Shown: positions 30,395-40,859 of the stretch, in pieces
Position numbering within the stretch: the first letter of the stretch is position 1
Layout of the letters: every line of letters starts with the position of its first letter
DNA from: Heterocephalus glaber
Taxonomy: Eukaryota > Chordata > Mammalia > Rodentia > Bathyergidae
NCBI RefSeq assembly: GCF_000247695.1
Contig: NW_004624781.1
Location: 6,745,312-6,809,311 of the forward strand
Direction of reading: 5' to 3'
Length of the DNA stretch: 64,000 nt
Notes under the pieces: model-generated
Seen by the model: the letters and a program-made list of their open reading frames with translations, nothing else
Told to the model about the DNA's origin: nothing
The model's database searches: none
Translations under genes and position numbers: made by a program

Positions 30395-30408
30395 AAAGTT
30401 CAAACAAG

Positions 30409-32047
30409 GCCAAGGTCACCTGAAGGAGGTCATTCCAATCAGCCAAGGACCCAGGAAACTTACATAGGAAAAATTTTTTAACAAAGATGAAAGGAAACTG
30501 GAATCCTATATTGCTCTGGAATCACACTTTTTCTGAGGCTTCAATTTCACCTAATTATCCTAAAATCTCCCAGTCACACAATTAAACCTGTTTAATAGAT
30601 CATGAGACCAATGATTGGCTAAACATGCTTTTGTGGTTAGGAAACCACATTACTGAACTGTTAGCCACTGGCTTGTGACATTTATAGGAGTCCTCGCAAT
30701 TTACCCACAGCTACTGAAGAAAAGTTTTTTAAATCCTTCTTCAAGTTTCCACATTTTAAAAATGAGCTTATGTTTGTAGGACTGGAGAGAAATGTGGAGA
30801 AGTTACTCTCATTAGGCTGACTTTGGGTACACTGTGTTTACAAAATGTCTCGAGCTGGTCAGGTATCAGTTCCGATGACGCCATATCACATGGTTATCAT
30901 GAACCATGTGCAGCCTAAGGAGAATTTTCAGCATATCACAGAGGCCCACATGTTGCTATTTATCATTTCAATTTCATATCAGAATCAAAATTGAGGAAAA
31001 AAATAGACTTTGACACTTAATAAGTCATCTGTGACCTGAGTAATGAGGCCTCTTGGGAAAAAAACAACAGCAACAGTGATTAACACACTTGAGAAGCAAG
31101 CTTTGGTTTCAGAGCACTATTTCAGCTATTTAATTCACTTGCTGATGTGGTTCAGATATGTAGGTATTTACAGTAAATTTTTAAAGCATATACGTGCCTT
31201 AGTGACTTTTGCCATTTTTAAGAGAAATAAACACTGTGGTAGTTAAACAAGTAGCACAAACATATTTTCTGAACCTGTATTTTAGTGACAAATGCAATAC
31301 TTGTAGGTCATAGGATCATGTCTTAGTTGCAAGACTGTCACTGAGTGTCACAAGTGAGATCTCCATGATATAGAGAGGGTTCATGGTCACTCATGGTCAC
31401 TCATAGCATTCTCTTGCAAAGGCCATAGCTTTCTTTATAAAAAGCAACACACAAAGTCTAGCAAACCTGGTTTCATTTATTCCATTTTGATTGCCTAAGT
31501 TTTCAACCAGGCAGTACCATTCTCTTTCAAGTTCATTCTGTTGCAAAACCTTGCCTTGTGGTTGTAACATAGCTGTTTCTGTTGTAAACTGGAGAAGACA
31601 ACAAAGTAAAAAAAAACCAAAAAACAGGAGAAAGAGTACTTTGCCTAACTTTCCACGTGAAGGTCTCTAGTAGATATCTGATTTTTAAAGCAAAAAATTT
31701 GAAGTGTTCTGAGCTTCTACCCATGTTGTTACTGAAGATGAAGGTGGTTCCTACAGAGATTCTAACATTTTGGACAAAACTAGATTAAAGACAAGTAATT
31801 TTCTAAGTAAATGATTGCCATCTTTATAATCTGAGAATTATGAAGACTAATGAAATAGCAATGATCAATCATCATTTATGGAGTACTAATCAGGCATGGG
31901 GTCCTTTGCAATTTCTTTTGAGGCGTCAGCTTTGAGATGAGATTTATTAGTTTTCTACGAAGTTAATTATCTTGCATCAAGGTTATTACTGGTTGATTGA
32001 GGAAAGGGAATGTCTGGAATCTCCTGTATAAATGTCTACTCGTATGG

Positions 32048-32095
<48 letters not shown>

Positions 32096-34029
32096 TTATT
32101 TTTTACAATGATGATAATACTTTACAATCATTCTTTGGATATATCTAGGTTGTTATAAGCTATGTGAATAAGAACTGGCTCAACTATTTACAAAATATAT
32201 GATAGACAATGTAATGAAACATTTGAGAAGTCCTTCAAACAATTATAGTCTTAATTATAAAACACTCAAAAGGGGGAAATGTAAAGGTTAAAATGTCCTT
32301 GGAGTAGAGGGTAGGTAGTTAACAGAAAACAATAGATCACCAACCTTATCTGCTCCAGTATCCCTGAATCCAGACTAGGATTCATTAATATCTTAATAGC
32401 TTCTCAGTAGTGAATAAAACTAAGGAAAAAAGCCAAAAACAAAGCAAAACAAAACAAAATGAAAAACAGCCGTTTTGTGAGCTATTTCACGCCCAGGCCT
32501 TCTCCTCAAGTCCTTATCCAAGGCAAAAAATTCCCTTTCCTATTTCCTCTGAAGTTACTAATTTTTAAAAAATAACATTACAAAAGTTTCTCAGAGGCAT
32601 CTGCACAGTTCTTGAAAAAATTAGCGTCCTAACTTCTGATTTCAAGGAATTTACGCCCAAAAGAAAACAATACTTTGGTTTTTTGTTTGTTTGTTTGCTT
32701 GGTTTTGATTTTTTTAGGCCTTACATAAAAGCTTTCCAGAAACTGTACGCTAATAATCACGGTTCAAAAGCACAGTCTCTTCACGAATAAAACATGCATT
32801 ACTGGTGTCTTTCCTGTTACCGGAAAGTGACAGCTCTTACTCCACAGCTGCTTAACATCTGGAATAAAACCTTGCCTCATAGACCATGCACTCACTTAAG
32901 CCATACATCTTCTCACATGTCAAAGTGGAATTAGTGACAAGGGCGAAGTCTTTCATAAGACATCTTCTGGCCCACTCTAGTTAGCGGCACAGATATCCCC
33001 AGCCTCTCTGATATCTTTGTTTATACAAATCAGCTTCTGGTCCAGTGATTCAAATTCCTTGAATTCCTTAGGACTGAAATAGGCACTATCAAAACTCCCC
33101 AAAACTTTCACCTTTAATTATTCCTAACAGACTAATCTTCAAATGTTTCAACTTTCCTGTTGTTTTGGAAACCCCTATATATCATCAGTTAGTGTGTACT
33201 TTGCATTATTGTAGTTCCTTATAAATATACTCACTATGATTTTGGGTATGAGGATTTGTTTTATGTTATTTTTATGTATAAGACTCATTCTAAAATTCTG
33301 CTTTTCCTTAAATATGTGCATTAGTTGAAGTATTAATAAAGTTTCTGCATTAGATTTTGTAGATCATATTAAATTTGCTTAGGCAACATGTTAAACTTTG
33401 CCCATGTTCTTCAAAAAATAAAACCAAACATAAGCAAAACAAAGAGGCAAGAAAATATTCTAGCAGAGAACTCTTTCCAAGCCACAACCACTTTTTATGC
33501 TAATTTATAGTTTCACTACTGGCCATGCTCTAGTTCTGCTTACTTTTTTTAGTTTATTTTTTAGATCTATTTCTTACATACGCTTTTTGGATAACACTAA
33601 CCTCCACTGACTTTCTCCTTCTATTACAAGTTAGGCAATTTCACTTGAACTCTAAGTGCTCCATGTAATACAAAAGATACTGTTCTGAAGATCCAGGCAT
33701 ATAATGGAAAAGATCTTTGTATTTATTGCCTTTTCTCATCCTCTACCCTCTTGTCACTGATGTGAAGCTACTCTTTAGCCACAATGGCCATACCTACATG
33801 GCCAACTAAATACACTACTGCTTCTCGTTTGTTTGGCTTAATTTTTCCTTTTTGATTTCAAAAAGTACAACAGTTTTGGAGCTGGGAAGTTAAAAAGAAT
33901 TCTTTATCATTTTCAGGGTAGAAAAGATGATTTAGTAATAATTCAATCTTTGACACGTTTTCTTGTTCAAAATTTTATGAAAGCTAACTGAGCATCATTA
34001 GTCATCCAAGAAACTTAAAAGGGGTGAAT
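30409..34029. other. 3.6-kb repeat-poor stretch, no gene recognised
   Basis: The longest stretch in the window without recognised SINEs or LINEs. It contains a TA/TG microsatellite and a perfect hairpin at 30887-30910, but no exon-like frame. It could hold conserved non-coding elements, which only alignment can show. Confidence 0.45.
32048..32094. repeat. (TA)n(TG)n compound microsatellite
   Basis: About 7 TA units followed by about 16 TG units. Confidence 0.93.
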
Positions 34030-34560
34030 GAGAAATACATTGAATGTTTAAATTAAAAAGAAAAACTTATTACAGTAAAAGACACATTGCCAAGAATGGC
34101 AAGGGTGTTTGAAGTGAAGGGAAGTATTTTAAGTATTATGAGAGGGATTAATGGCAATGCGTATTTTACTCTAAGACATTTTTAAAATTTAACACCATAT
34201 CTGTTGATCACACTTCACTGGTCAAACACTTATGGAAATTTCTCTCAAATGAAAATGTTGTAGTGTGTCTTCATTCACTCTCTTCCCTGGATTTGGCACC
34301 ATGCAACTTCTGGCTCTTCTTCAAAGTAAAAATGACCATGAAAGGCAAATTTTTTGACTCAATTCAGGATACTGAGACAGCCATAAGTAGGCAACTAAAA
34401 ACACTCATGAAAGAGGACTTCCAGAACTGCTTCAGAAAGTTCCAAGAGCACTGGGATAAATGTGTTCAAAGAGATGTGGGGAATTTTGAGGGAGATTAAA
34501 GGCAATGTGTCTTTTATTGTAATAAAAATTTAAAATATAAACCTTCACTATTTTTATCAT
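34030..34560 (+). mobile_element. mariner transposon relic, rearranged
   Basis: An inverted terminal motif 'ttacagtaaaagacacattgcc' (34071-34092) is followed by a 3'-end-like segment (34093-34210: 'gaagtgaagggaagtatttt', 'taatggcaatgcg'). Then come a transposase C-terminal segment and a second 3' terminus ('ggcaatgtgtcttttattgtaa', 34501-34522). Two 3'-end segments in one element indicate internal rearrangement or nested copies. Confidence 0.7.
34263..34499 (+). pseudogene. mariner transposase C-terminal fragment
   Basis: 78 codons resembling the final part of a mariner-family transposase: a DLAPCNFWLF stretch (the region around the last catalytic aspartate of the DD34D triad), then SIQDTETAISRQLKTL and DFQNCFRKFQEHWDKCV. 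The N-terminal helix-turn-helix and the first two catalytic aspartates are absent. The start methionine is accidental. The fragment is non-functional. Confidence 0.8.
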
Positions 34561-34583
34561 ACTTCATAAAACTACAATGGATA

Positions 34584-34670
34584 AGCTTTTTCTTTTGGTA
34601 CTGGGGATTGAACTCAGGACCTTGCACTTGTGAGGCAGGCAACAGCACCAATGAGCTAAATCCCCGGCCC
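34584..34670 (-). mobile_element. ID SINE
   Basis: Full-length reverse copy, inverted A box with one change (caatgagctaaatcc). Target duplication AAAACTACAATG at 34568-34579 and 34671-34682. Confidence 0.94.
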
Positions 34671-34682
34671 AAAACTACAATG

Positions 34683-35420
34683 ATATGTTACCATATACCA
34701 ATTAGAATGGCTGAAAAAATTACACACACAGACACACACAGACAAAATCTGACAACCTAAAGTTCCAAAATAAGCTCAAACCAGGTAGAGCAACTGAAAC
34801 TGTCATTTTACATACTGTGGGAATTCATAGAAAGAATGATGATTGCTTATAAAGTTAAATAAACTCTCATCATAGGACATAGCAAGCTCCTTCCCTAGGT
34901 ATTTAGCGAAGGAAAATGAAAGTGTATTTCCGTACAAAAAGTTGTATGCAAATGTTTATGGAAGCTTTATTTATAATCTCCTGAAACTGGAAACATCTTA
35001 AATGTCCATCAACTTGAAAATAGGTTAAAAAAATTGTAGTGTATTTAGGCAATGGAATTTTACTCAGCAATGAAGAGGATCAGACTACTGATGTATGCAC
35101 CAGGCAACACAGGCAAATCTCAAAAGCCCATGATATTTGAAAAAACAAGCCTCAAGAGGTGACATATTCTATGATATGCTTGTTATCCTGGAAAAGTTAA
35201 TATTATGCAAGTAAAATTCAATGCATGGTTCAAGATCAGGAGGGTAGGGAGGAACTAAGGGGCATGAGAGAACTTTGGGGTGATAGAAATGTTCAGTATC
35301 TTGATTACAGTGAGGGTTCATGGGGTAAACATTTGCTAAAACTCATCAAACTCTATACTTCAAAAGAGTGAATTTTACTGTAGGTAAATTTTACCTCCAA
35401 AAATCGGACTTTTAAAAGAA
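34683..35420 (+). mobile_element. Ancient L1M ORF2-end/3' UTR
   Basis: 'tatgttaccatataccaattag', 'tttatggaagctttatttataat', 'aatgtccatcaacttgaaaat', 'gaattttactcagcaatgaag', 'gagggttcatgggg' and 'gtaggtaaattttacctcc' follow the expected old-L1 order over about 740 bp. Confidence 0.85.
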
Positions 35421-35440
35421 TCACAAAAAATCTTTATGAA

Positions 35441-35522
35441 GGACCAGGGATGTAGCTCAGTGGCACAGCACCTGCCTGGCAAGTTCGAGGCGCTGGGTTC
35501 AATCTCTGGTACCTCCCCCCAA
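35441..35522 (+). mobile_element. ID SINE (older subfamily)
   Basis: 'gaccagggatgtagctcagtgg', 'gctgggttcaatctctggtacc' and a C-run tail. Confidence 0.9.
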
Positions 35523-36010
35523 AAGTCTTTATGAAAATTGGCGGAAAATTATGAAGATATTCTTGTCCCCTTGCATATAAGGATCTGTGCTGTTTCTTAA
35601 TTACTGCATAACTCTTTAAAAAACTTTCAGCAGGGCTTGATGATTTCCTAAAAAATTCTGGTATTGTCCTCATTACATACGATTTAGTAATAATGAAAAT
35701 AATGGAAGAAAAATACAATGTTCAATAAATCAGCCAAACAGCTATAATTACAATATCTACATTTGATGAACCACTAAATTCTGACCAATTTGCTTGTGTA
35801 AGAGGAAGTGGCCATGTTAACTGTCATTTTACTGCTTCCTGATAGAAGGATAAAGTTAAAAATGCTTTGCTCTTGTGTGTAGATACTCTGCAGTAATGAT
35901 TCATTGAATGCAATTTAATTTTGAAATACTTTAGCACACAGAAGTTTTTTTTTTTTAAAGAAACCATGTACTCATAAATTTAACAAATCTATAATTTTCT
36001 TATACTTGCT
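35523..36010. other. No gene or clear repeat recognised
   Basis: AT-rich non-coding DNA. Confidence 0.4.
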
Positions 36011-36014
36011 TAGT

Positions 36015-36115
36015 TTTTTTGTTTGTTTGTTTTGGTACTGGGGATTGAACTCGGATCTTTGCGCTTGCGAGGCAGGAGGCAGGCGGCAGAACCACTGAGC
36101 TAAATCCCTGGCCCC
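36015..36115 (-). mobile_element. ID SINE with internal duplication
   Basis: Reverse copy with (GTTT)n tail; 'gaggcaggaggcaggcggca' shows a short internal duplication near the middle of the unit. Confidence 0.93.
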
Positions 36116-36255
36116 TCTTTTTATTTTATATTTTTTCAAGCACCACAGTGTTATAATTGAAGCCCCAACCTCATCCCATTTCCTTTGCTCCTTCTCCACA
36201 GGTAACCACTGTCCTGAATTTGGTGTATGAGCTCTTAGTTTAGAGATCTGTCCAT
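36116..36255 (-). mobile_element. Ancient L1 fragment
   Basis: 'ccttctccacaggtaaccactg' and 'tcctgaatttggtgt' are typical of reverse old L1 3' UTR sequence. Confidence 0.55.
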
Positions 36256-36261
36256 GCTGGT

Positions 36262-36612
36262 AGATGTTAGCTGTTAGGGTTTATATCTAGATGTCCCTCA
36301 AGAGCCTCCTGGACTCATAAGTGGGCTTTTGGAAGGTGACTGGATGCCTGAATCTGGGCAATATAGCTGGGCTGGTTGAAAGAGGCATTTGGGGCGGGGG
36401 TGGCCTGGAAGGATTTATCTCCCTGTCTGCTCCCCGCTTCACTCTCTTTTTCCTGGCCACCATGATTCACACAGCTTTCCTCTGTCAGACCCTCCCATTA
36501 TGCCTTCCTGCCTGGAGTTAGCCAAGGATAGATTGAAACTGTGCATCAATATAAACTTCTCAAGTTGGGGATGTTACCTATTTTGTCCCAGAGATGACAA
36601 AAGTGACTGAGA
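36262..36612 (+). mobile_element. MaLR-type LTR
   Basis: 'gggtttatatctagatgtccctc' at the start, 'tcctggccaccatgattcac' in the middle, and 'aaacttctcaagttggg', 'ttttgtcccagagatgacaaaagtg' at the end follow the layout of an ERVL-MaLR LTR on the + strand, about 350 bp. No internal region. Confidence 0.65.
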
Positions 36613-36880
36613 TCTTAGTTGATCTCACTAATTACTGTATTCTACTGCACAACTATCCCATGGTTCTCCTGTTGATGCACATTTCATTTCTTGTCCAATC
36701 ATCGCTATGAGCAATATACAGTGAACATCCTAATCATGTCTCCTTGTGCATACGGGCAAGCTGCTCTAGGCACGCAGGTTTTTAAGCTTTTATGGCAAGT
36801 AGTTAGAGTGAAAATTTTTACATTTGGATGTTATCCGTGCATGCAGGTACATGTCATCACAGGCCAGGCTGCTTGGGAAG
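36613..36880 (-). mobile_element. Ancient L1 fragment
   Basis: 'ctactgcacaactatcccatgg', 'caatatacagtgaacatcctaat' and 'catgtctccttgtgcata' fit reverse L1M sequence. Confidence 0.5.
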
Positions 36881-37169
36881 CAAACTCTGAGGCAGAGATT
36901 TGTGTGCAGGGTGTTTACTGAGAAATGTCCCGGAATCTGCACCTGTAGGAAAATGAAAGAGGCAGGAACAGGCACAGGGAGAAGCTGGGCTGCAGTGAAG
37001 TGGCTACAACTGATGCCCTCAGCTGATTCTGGCATTGGCTGGGGTGATCCTTCAAATTATTTCCATGGGGTGTAGGGAACAGGGGAAGGGGACGTTACCA
37101 GAACCTCTGCAGTGAGTCCTGGTCTCCTGCGGGCCACGGCAGCACACGGCGAATTACAGGAAAGGTAGA

Positions 37170-37799
37170 AAAATGAGACTGAGAAGAAGCTGAGCTTTGG
37201 GTCTGATCAGTGCTGCTCTGGGCGGCAAAGACAAAAGCCCCCAGTTTACCACATCTTTTATTCAGTACATCGGGAGAAACAAATGTAACAAATGAAATAT
37301 AGAGTTCAATAGTTCACATTGGGATAAACAAGGTGTAAACAAAAGGCTGGGGGTCAGTGGAAATCTAAGAACAATGACGAACTGAGCAGATGTGTGTTCT
37401 CCCAGGATGTTTTCAGCTCCCAGGACGTTACTTGTCCTGGAGAATCACAGCATCACTGGATCACTGAAGTCTCAGTTGTGACTGGAGGCCAAACTGGAGT
37501 TATTCTGTAGCTGGGCTGTAGGCAAGAGAACTAGGCTAACCAAATGATTTTACCCTAAAATTATGTAACATTGCTCCCGACAATGGGGTAAGGGGATCAG
37601 GCCTTTATATAATTGTACTGACCAGTTCCTGGATATAGCTGCACCCAGAAAGAGGAAGTGACCTTGGACAAATAGCTCTCTTCCTGCAGAGTCCCGGAGA
37701 GGGACTCAGCTAAAAGCTGTTGGCTGCCAACACTCCTAGAAGCTGGAAGAATCAATGTTTCAGTCCTGGAGAGGGAGACTCAAGGTGGCAGGCCATGAC
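37170..37799 (-). mobile_element. Probable solo ERV LTR
   Basis: On the minus strand the block begins TGTCATGGCCTGCC (37799 downwards) and has a TATAAAGG-like box near 37600. It also has AATAAAAG near 37256-37263, followed by 'ctgggggcttttgtctttgccgcc' and a GC-rich U5-like end. The order of promoter, poly(A) signal and U5 is that of a retroviral LTR. The right-hand boundary (minus-strand start) is better supported than the other. No internal retroviral genes adjoin it. Confidence 0.6.
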
Positions 37800-37808
37800 A
37801 TCTAATAT

Positions 37809-37809
<1 letters not shown>

Positions 37810-37849
<40 letters not shown>
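37810..37849. repeat. (TG)n microsatellite
   Basis: About 19 uninterrupted GT units. Confidence 0.95.
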
Positions 37850-37850
<1 letters not shown>

Positions 37851-37912
37851 ACATGCATAAGAATTCCTTGCTCTGATATATCCTGTTTTATTTCATTAAA
37901 AAAAATATTTGA

Positions 37913-38040
37913 AGTCCAGCATGGTGACACACACCTGTAGTCCCAGCTACTCACTGACGTAGGGGAACTTCTGTGCCCAGGAGTTTGAGATCAGCCTGGG
38001 CAACACAATGAGAAACACTGAGTCTTAAAAAACTGTTGCA
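37913..38040 (+). mobile_element. B1 SINE
   Basis: 'gtccagcatggtgacacaca', 'gtagtcccagctactcactg', 'gagatcagcctgggcaacac'. Confidence 0.9.
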
Positions 38041-38640
38041 GCTACAAAATTAATTTCACAATTCACTAACAGGCTCATGAATCATAGTTTGGAGCAAATT
38101 GCATTAAAATATATACACAGAAATGGAGTTGCTATATATATATACACATATATATTTTAAAATTATATATATGAATAATCTTTTTAATTTTACTAATACT
38201 TTCCAAAAGAGTTGGGCCATTTGATGTTTCTTTCTGCCAGTAGAGCATGAGAGCTCCAGTTTGTCAGAGCCTAAGCCTTGGTATTGGCAGACATTTTAAT
38301 GTTTGCTTTTCTGATTGATTCTTTTTTTCTTTTTTCTGATTGATTCTTTATAGAGAATCAATGAAGCCCATCCTTTGGTGAAAGTTTAAAAAATATTTCT
38401 AATACTATAGCAGAATATTTCTAATATTTTATTGAAGGCTTACTCCTTGCTAGTTTATTAACCACCAAAAAGACGTGTGTTTTCCTGATAATTAGAGTGT
38501 TCGATTTCTCTTGCAAAAGAGAAATTAATTTTGCAAAATGAATCTAGCAGAGTGCACTGTGTACTATGGTACAATGTAAAATACCTATATATTGAAGGAG
38601 TGAATTCTATGCCTAGACACATGGCATTTGAGGTTTAATT
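38041..38640. other. AT-rich, no gene recognised
   Basis: Includes a TA-rich patch (38130-38170), a short tandem 'tctgattgattctttt' duplication and a 9-bp-stem hairpin at 38339-38362. Confidence 0.45.
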
Positions 38641-38644
38641 GGTC

Positions 38645-38785
38645 TCTTTGGTAGAAGGCTTTTAGCCCAGGGATTATAAGGCCTAGCCTCAGGTCAAGTC
38701 CAGCCATATGACTTGGGAAATTTACTTTTCCTTCCTGAGTTTAAGTTTCTTCCTGTCTGATAAGGATTCTCCAATGTGTCCAGCT
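38645..38785 (+). mobile_element. MIR SINE
   Basis: 'gtccagccatatgacttggg', 'aatttacttttccttcctgag' and 'gtttcttcctgtctgataagga' are in MIR order. Confidence 0.65.
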
Positions 38786-40055
38786 TACTTCATGAGGAAG
38801 TGGTAATAGTGAATTCTCAGAGCTGCTTGGTATGTGTATAAGACAGAAAACCGAGAACAAGGAATCAAAATCTGGATTCTAGCCCTCGTTTGTTTCAGAC
38901 TAATGGGTGTATAAGACTTTGGAGAAGCCAAAAGTGGGCAAATAATCACTATTCTGAAAATGAAATGGATCCCTGGATGATCACTGAGGCTTCTCCCTGC
39001 ACAGAAATCCTGTGCTGTGGCTCCGAGAAATATGAAATCAACTTATGATAGTCTCATAAAGCCATTATGACGTGGGTGAGATGATAAATTTTAAATCCAT
39101 TTTCTCACTGCCTGTTCTCTAACCCAGTCCAGTCAGCCTCGCTCTTGTCCAGCTGCTGTGCATGTTACTTGAACTCCACCCTTGGCATTTTCCTTTGCAA
39201 AGAGCACTTCTATTATCTTTAGTACTGCAACTCTTGACCCTAGCTTTATAGCACATAGAGCCTTCCTTTGTGTGGGAATATGAAATGGAAGAATATGTTG
39301 CTTGTGTCTTCATAAAGATACTATTTTCCCATTCTCTTTTAGCATCTAATTAGTCTAAAATGACCAGTATCATTACATACTTGATGTAACCTGACATCAA
39401 AAATTCTGTGGCTGTCTTTTCTTGGACTCTACCATCTACTACCTCCCAGGCAGCATGACAAAGGCAGGCAGAAGTTTGGCAGCACTGCCCTATTGTGCCA
39501 ACTTTAAAGGCCTTTCTTCCATTCCAGTTCCAATATATTCAAACAGAAACCTCATCTCAACTTAATTCTTCCTCTTTCCTTTTTAGCATAATTTGACACT
39601 ATGTAAGTTATCATTACAACATTGAAAGTCTATTAAATCCACAAGGCTGTTTATTAAAGATGCTGTTAAAATAATTACAACCACATATGAAAAAGTGCAG
39701 GGTTATGAATGGAGAATGTAGAGGAAGGATATCTATTTCTAGCAGACAGTAAAACGATGCTGACACTAAAGTGTTTAAAATAGCTTGTAGAGACTAATTA
39801 ATAAGAAAACCACCTTACAAGAGGCTTGAGAGATCTTTTCTGTTTTAAATCTAAATATTTATTATTAAAAGTCTATGATTCTCTGAATCTTGAAAAAGCT
39901 AATCTTTAGTTTGTCCTTTCTGAATTAATTTTGCCCTTGATATAACTCACTTGATATAACTGACTCATCTATTTGTATGCACGTGTGTGAAAGGGGGATA
40001 AGGGACTTTTATGGGCAGCAGAGGCTTAAATGCCTTCTCCCAGTTAAGACCCTTT
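38786..40055. other. Repeat-poor non-coding stretch
   Basis: No familiar repeats or exon-like frames over 1.2 kb. Confidence 0.45.
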
Positions 40056-40057
40056 GC

Positions 40058-40252
40058 AGTGGCAGGAGTAGTGGCACATCCCTGTAATCTCAACTACTGA
40101 GGAGGCTGAGGCAGGAGAATTACAAGTTTGAGGCCAACCTGAACAACTTAGAGAGACACTTTCTGAAAATACCTATTTTTTAAAAGGCTAGGTACAGTGC
40201 TAGAGTACTTGCCTAGCATGCACAAGGCTCTGGGTTCGATCCCCCGTACCAG
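40058..40252 (+). mobile_element. B1-dID composite SINE
   Basis: 'ggcaggagtagtggcacatc', 'gaggctgaggcaggagaatt', 'gaggccaacctgaacaactt', then 'ggctaggtacagtgctagag' and 'ctgggttcgatcccccgtacc'. Confidence 0.92.
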
Positions 40253-40264
40253 GGAATCTGGGAA

Positions 40265-40385
40265 AGGGTGTGTGTGTGGGTAAGAATGACAAGATGTGCT
40301 ATGTATATGTGCCAATTCCCCAAGGTGAATGTAATTATTTCGTATTGCAAACATATATTAATAAAAAAATTTAAAATCTCCAATA
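40265..40385 (+). mobile_element. L1 extreme 3' end
   Basis: 'acaagatgtgctatgtatatg', 'caattccccaaggtgaatg', 'attaataaaaaaatttaaa': same 3' terminus as the lineage L1. Confidence 0.85.
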
Positions 40386-40745
40386 CCACACACACACAAA
40401 GAGCCTACAGTATGAGTTTGAGAGGGGTTGGGGAAAGACACAGAGGCCCTGATGCCCAGCTCCAGGTAGCATCAAAACTGGACATTGATGATCTTTCCAG
40501 TGAGAACAGAAAGGAGAGGAGGAATCTAACAACTTCAAACTGTAACAACTGATCTTGCTTCTTTTTTAGAAAGATCAGCTTAGCAACACAGGGGTGGATA
40601 GATTAAAAAGAAGAGTGACAGGAGACAGGAAATCCAATTAGATAACTGCTGCAAAATTTCAGGTTAAAAAAAAATTTGAACTAGGTCAGTGGAGATGGCA
40701 ATGGAGAGGCGAGGAAGAATATTGTTGATGTTAAGGAGGTGATGT
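40386..40745. other. No gene or clear repeat recognised
   Basis: Starts with a short CA run at 40388-40397. A 94-codon + frame overlapping the L1 tail and this stretch (40268-40552) has no domain. Confidence 0.4.
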
Positions 40746-40756
40746 CTGTTGGTTGG

Positions 40757-40843
40757 TTGTTTTTTTTTTTGGTACCAGGGCTCAAACTCAGGACCTTGCA
40801 CTTGGGCAGCAGGCAGCGGAACCACTGAGCTAAATCCCCGGCC
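40757..40843 (-). mobile_element. ID SINE
   Basis: Full-length reverse copy of the 'GGGCAGCAGGCAGCGGAACC' variety. 'ATGTCTGTTGGTT' before and 'ATGTCAGTTGGTT' after mark the target duplication. Confidence 0.94.
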
Positions 40844-40859
40844 ATGTCAGTTGGTTTTG

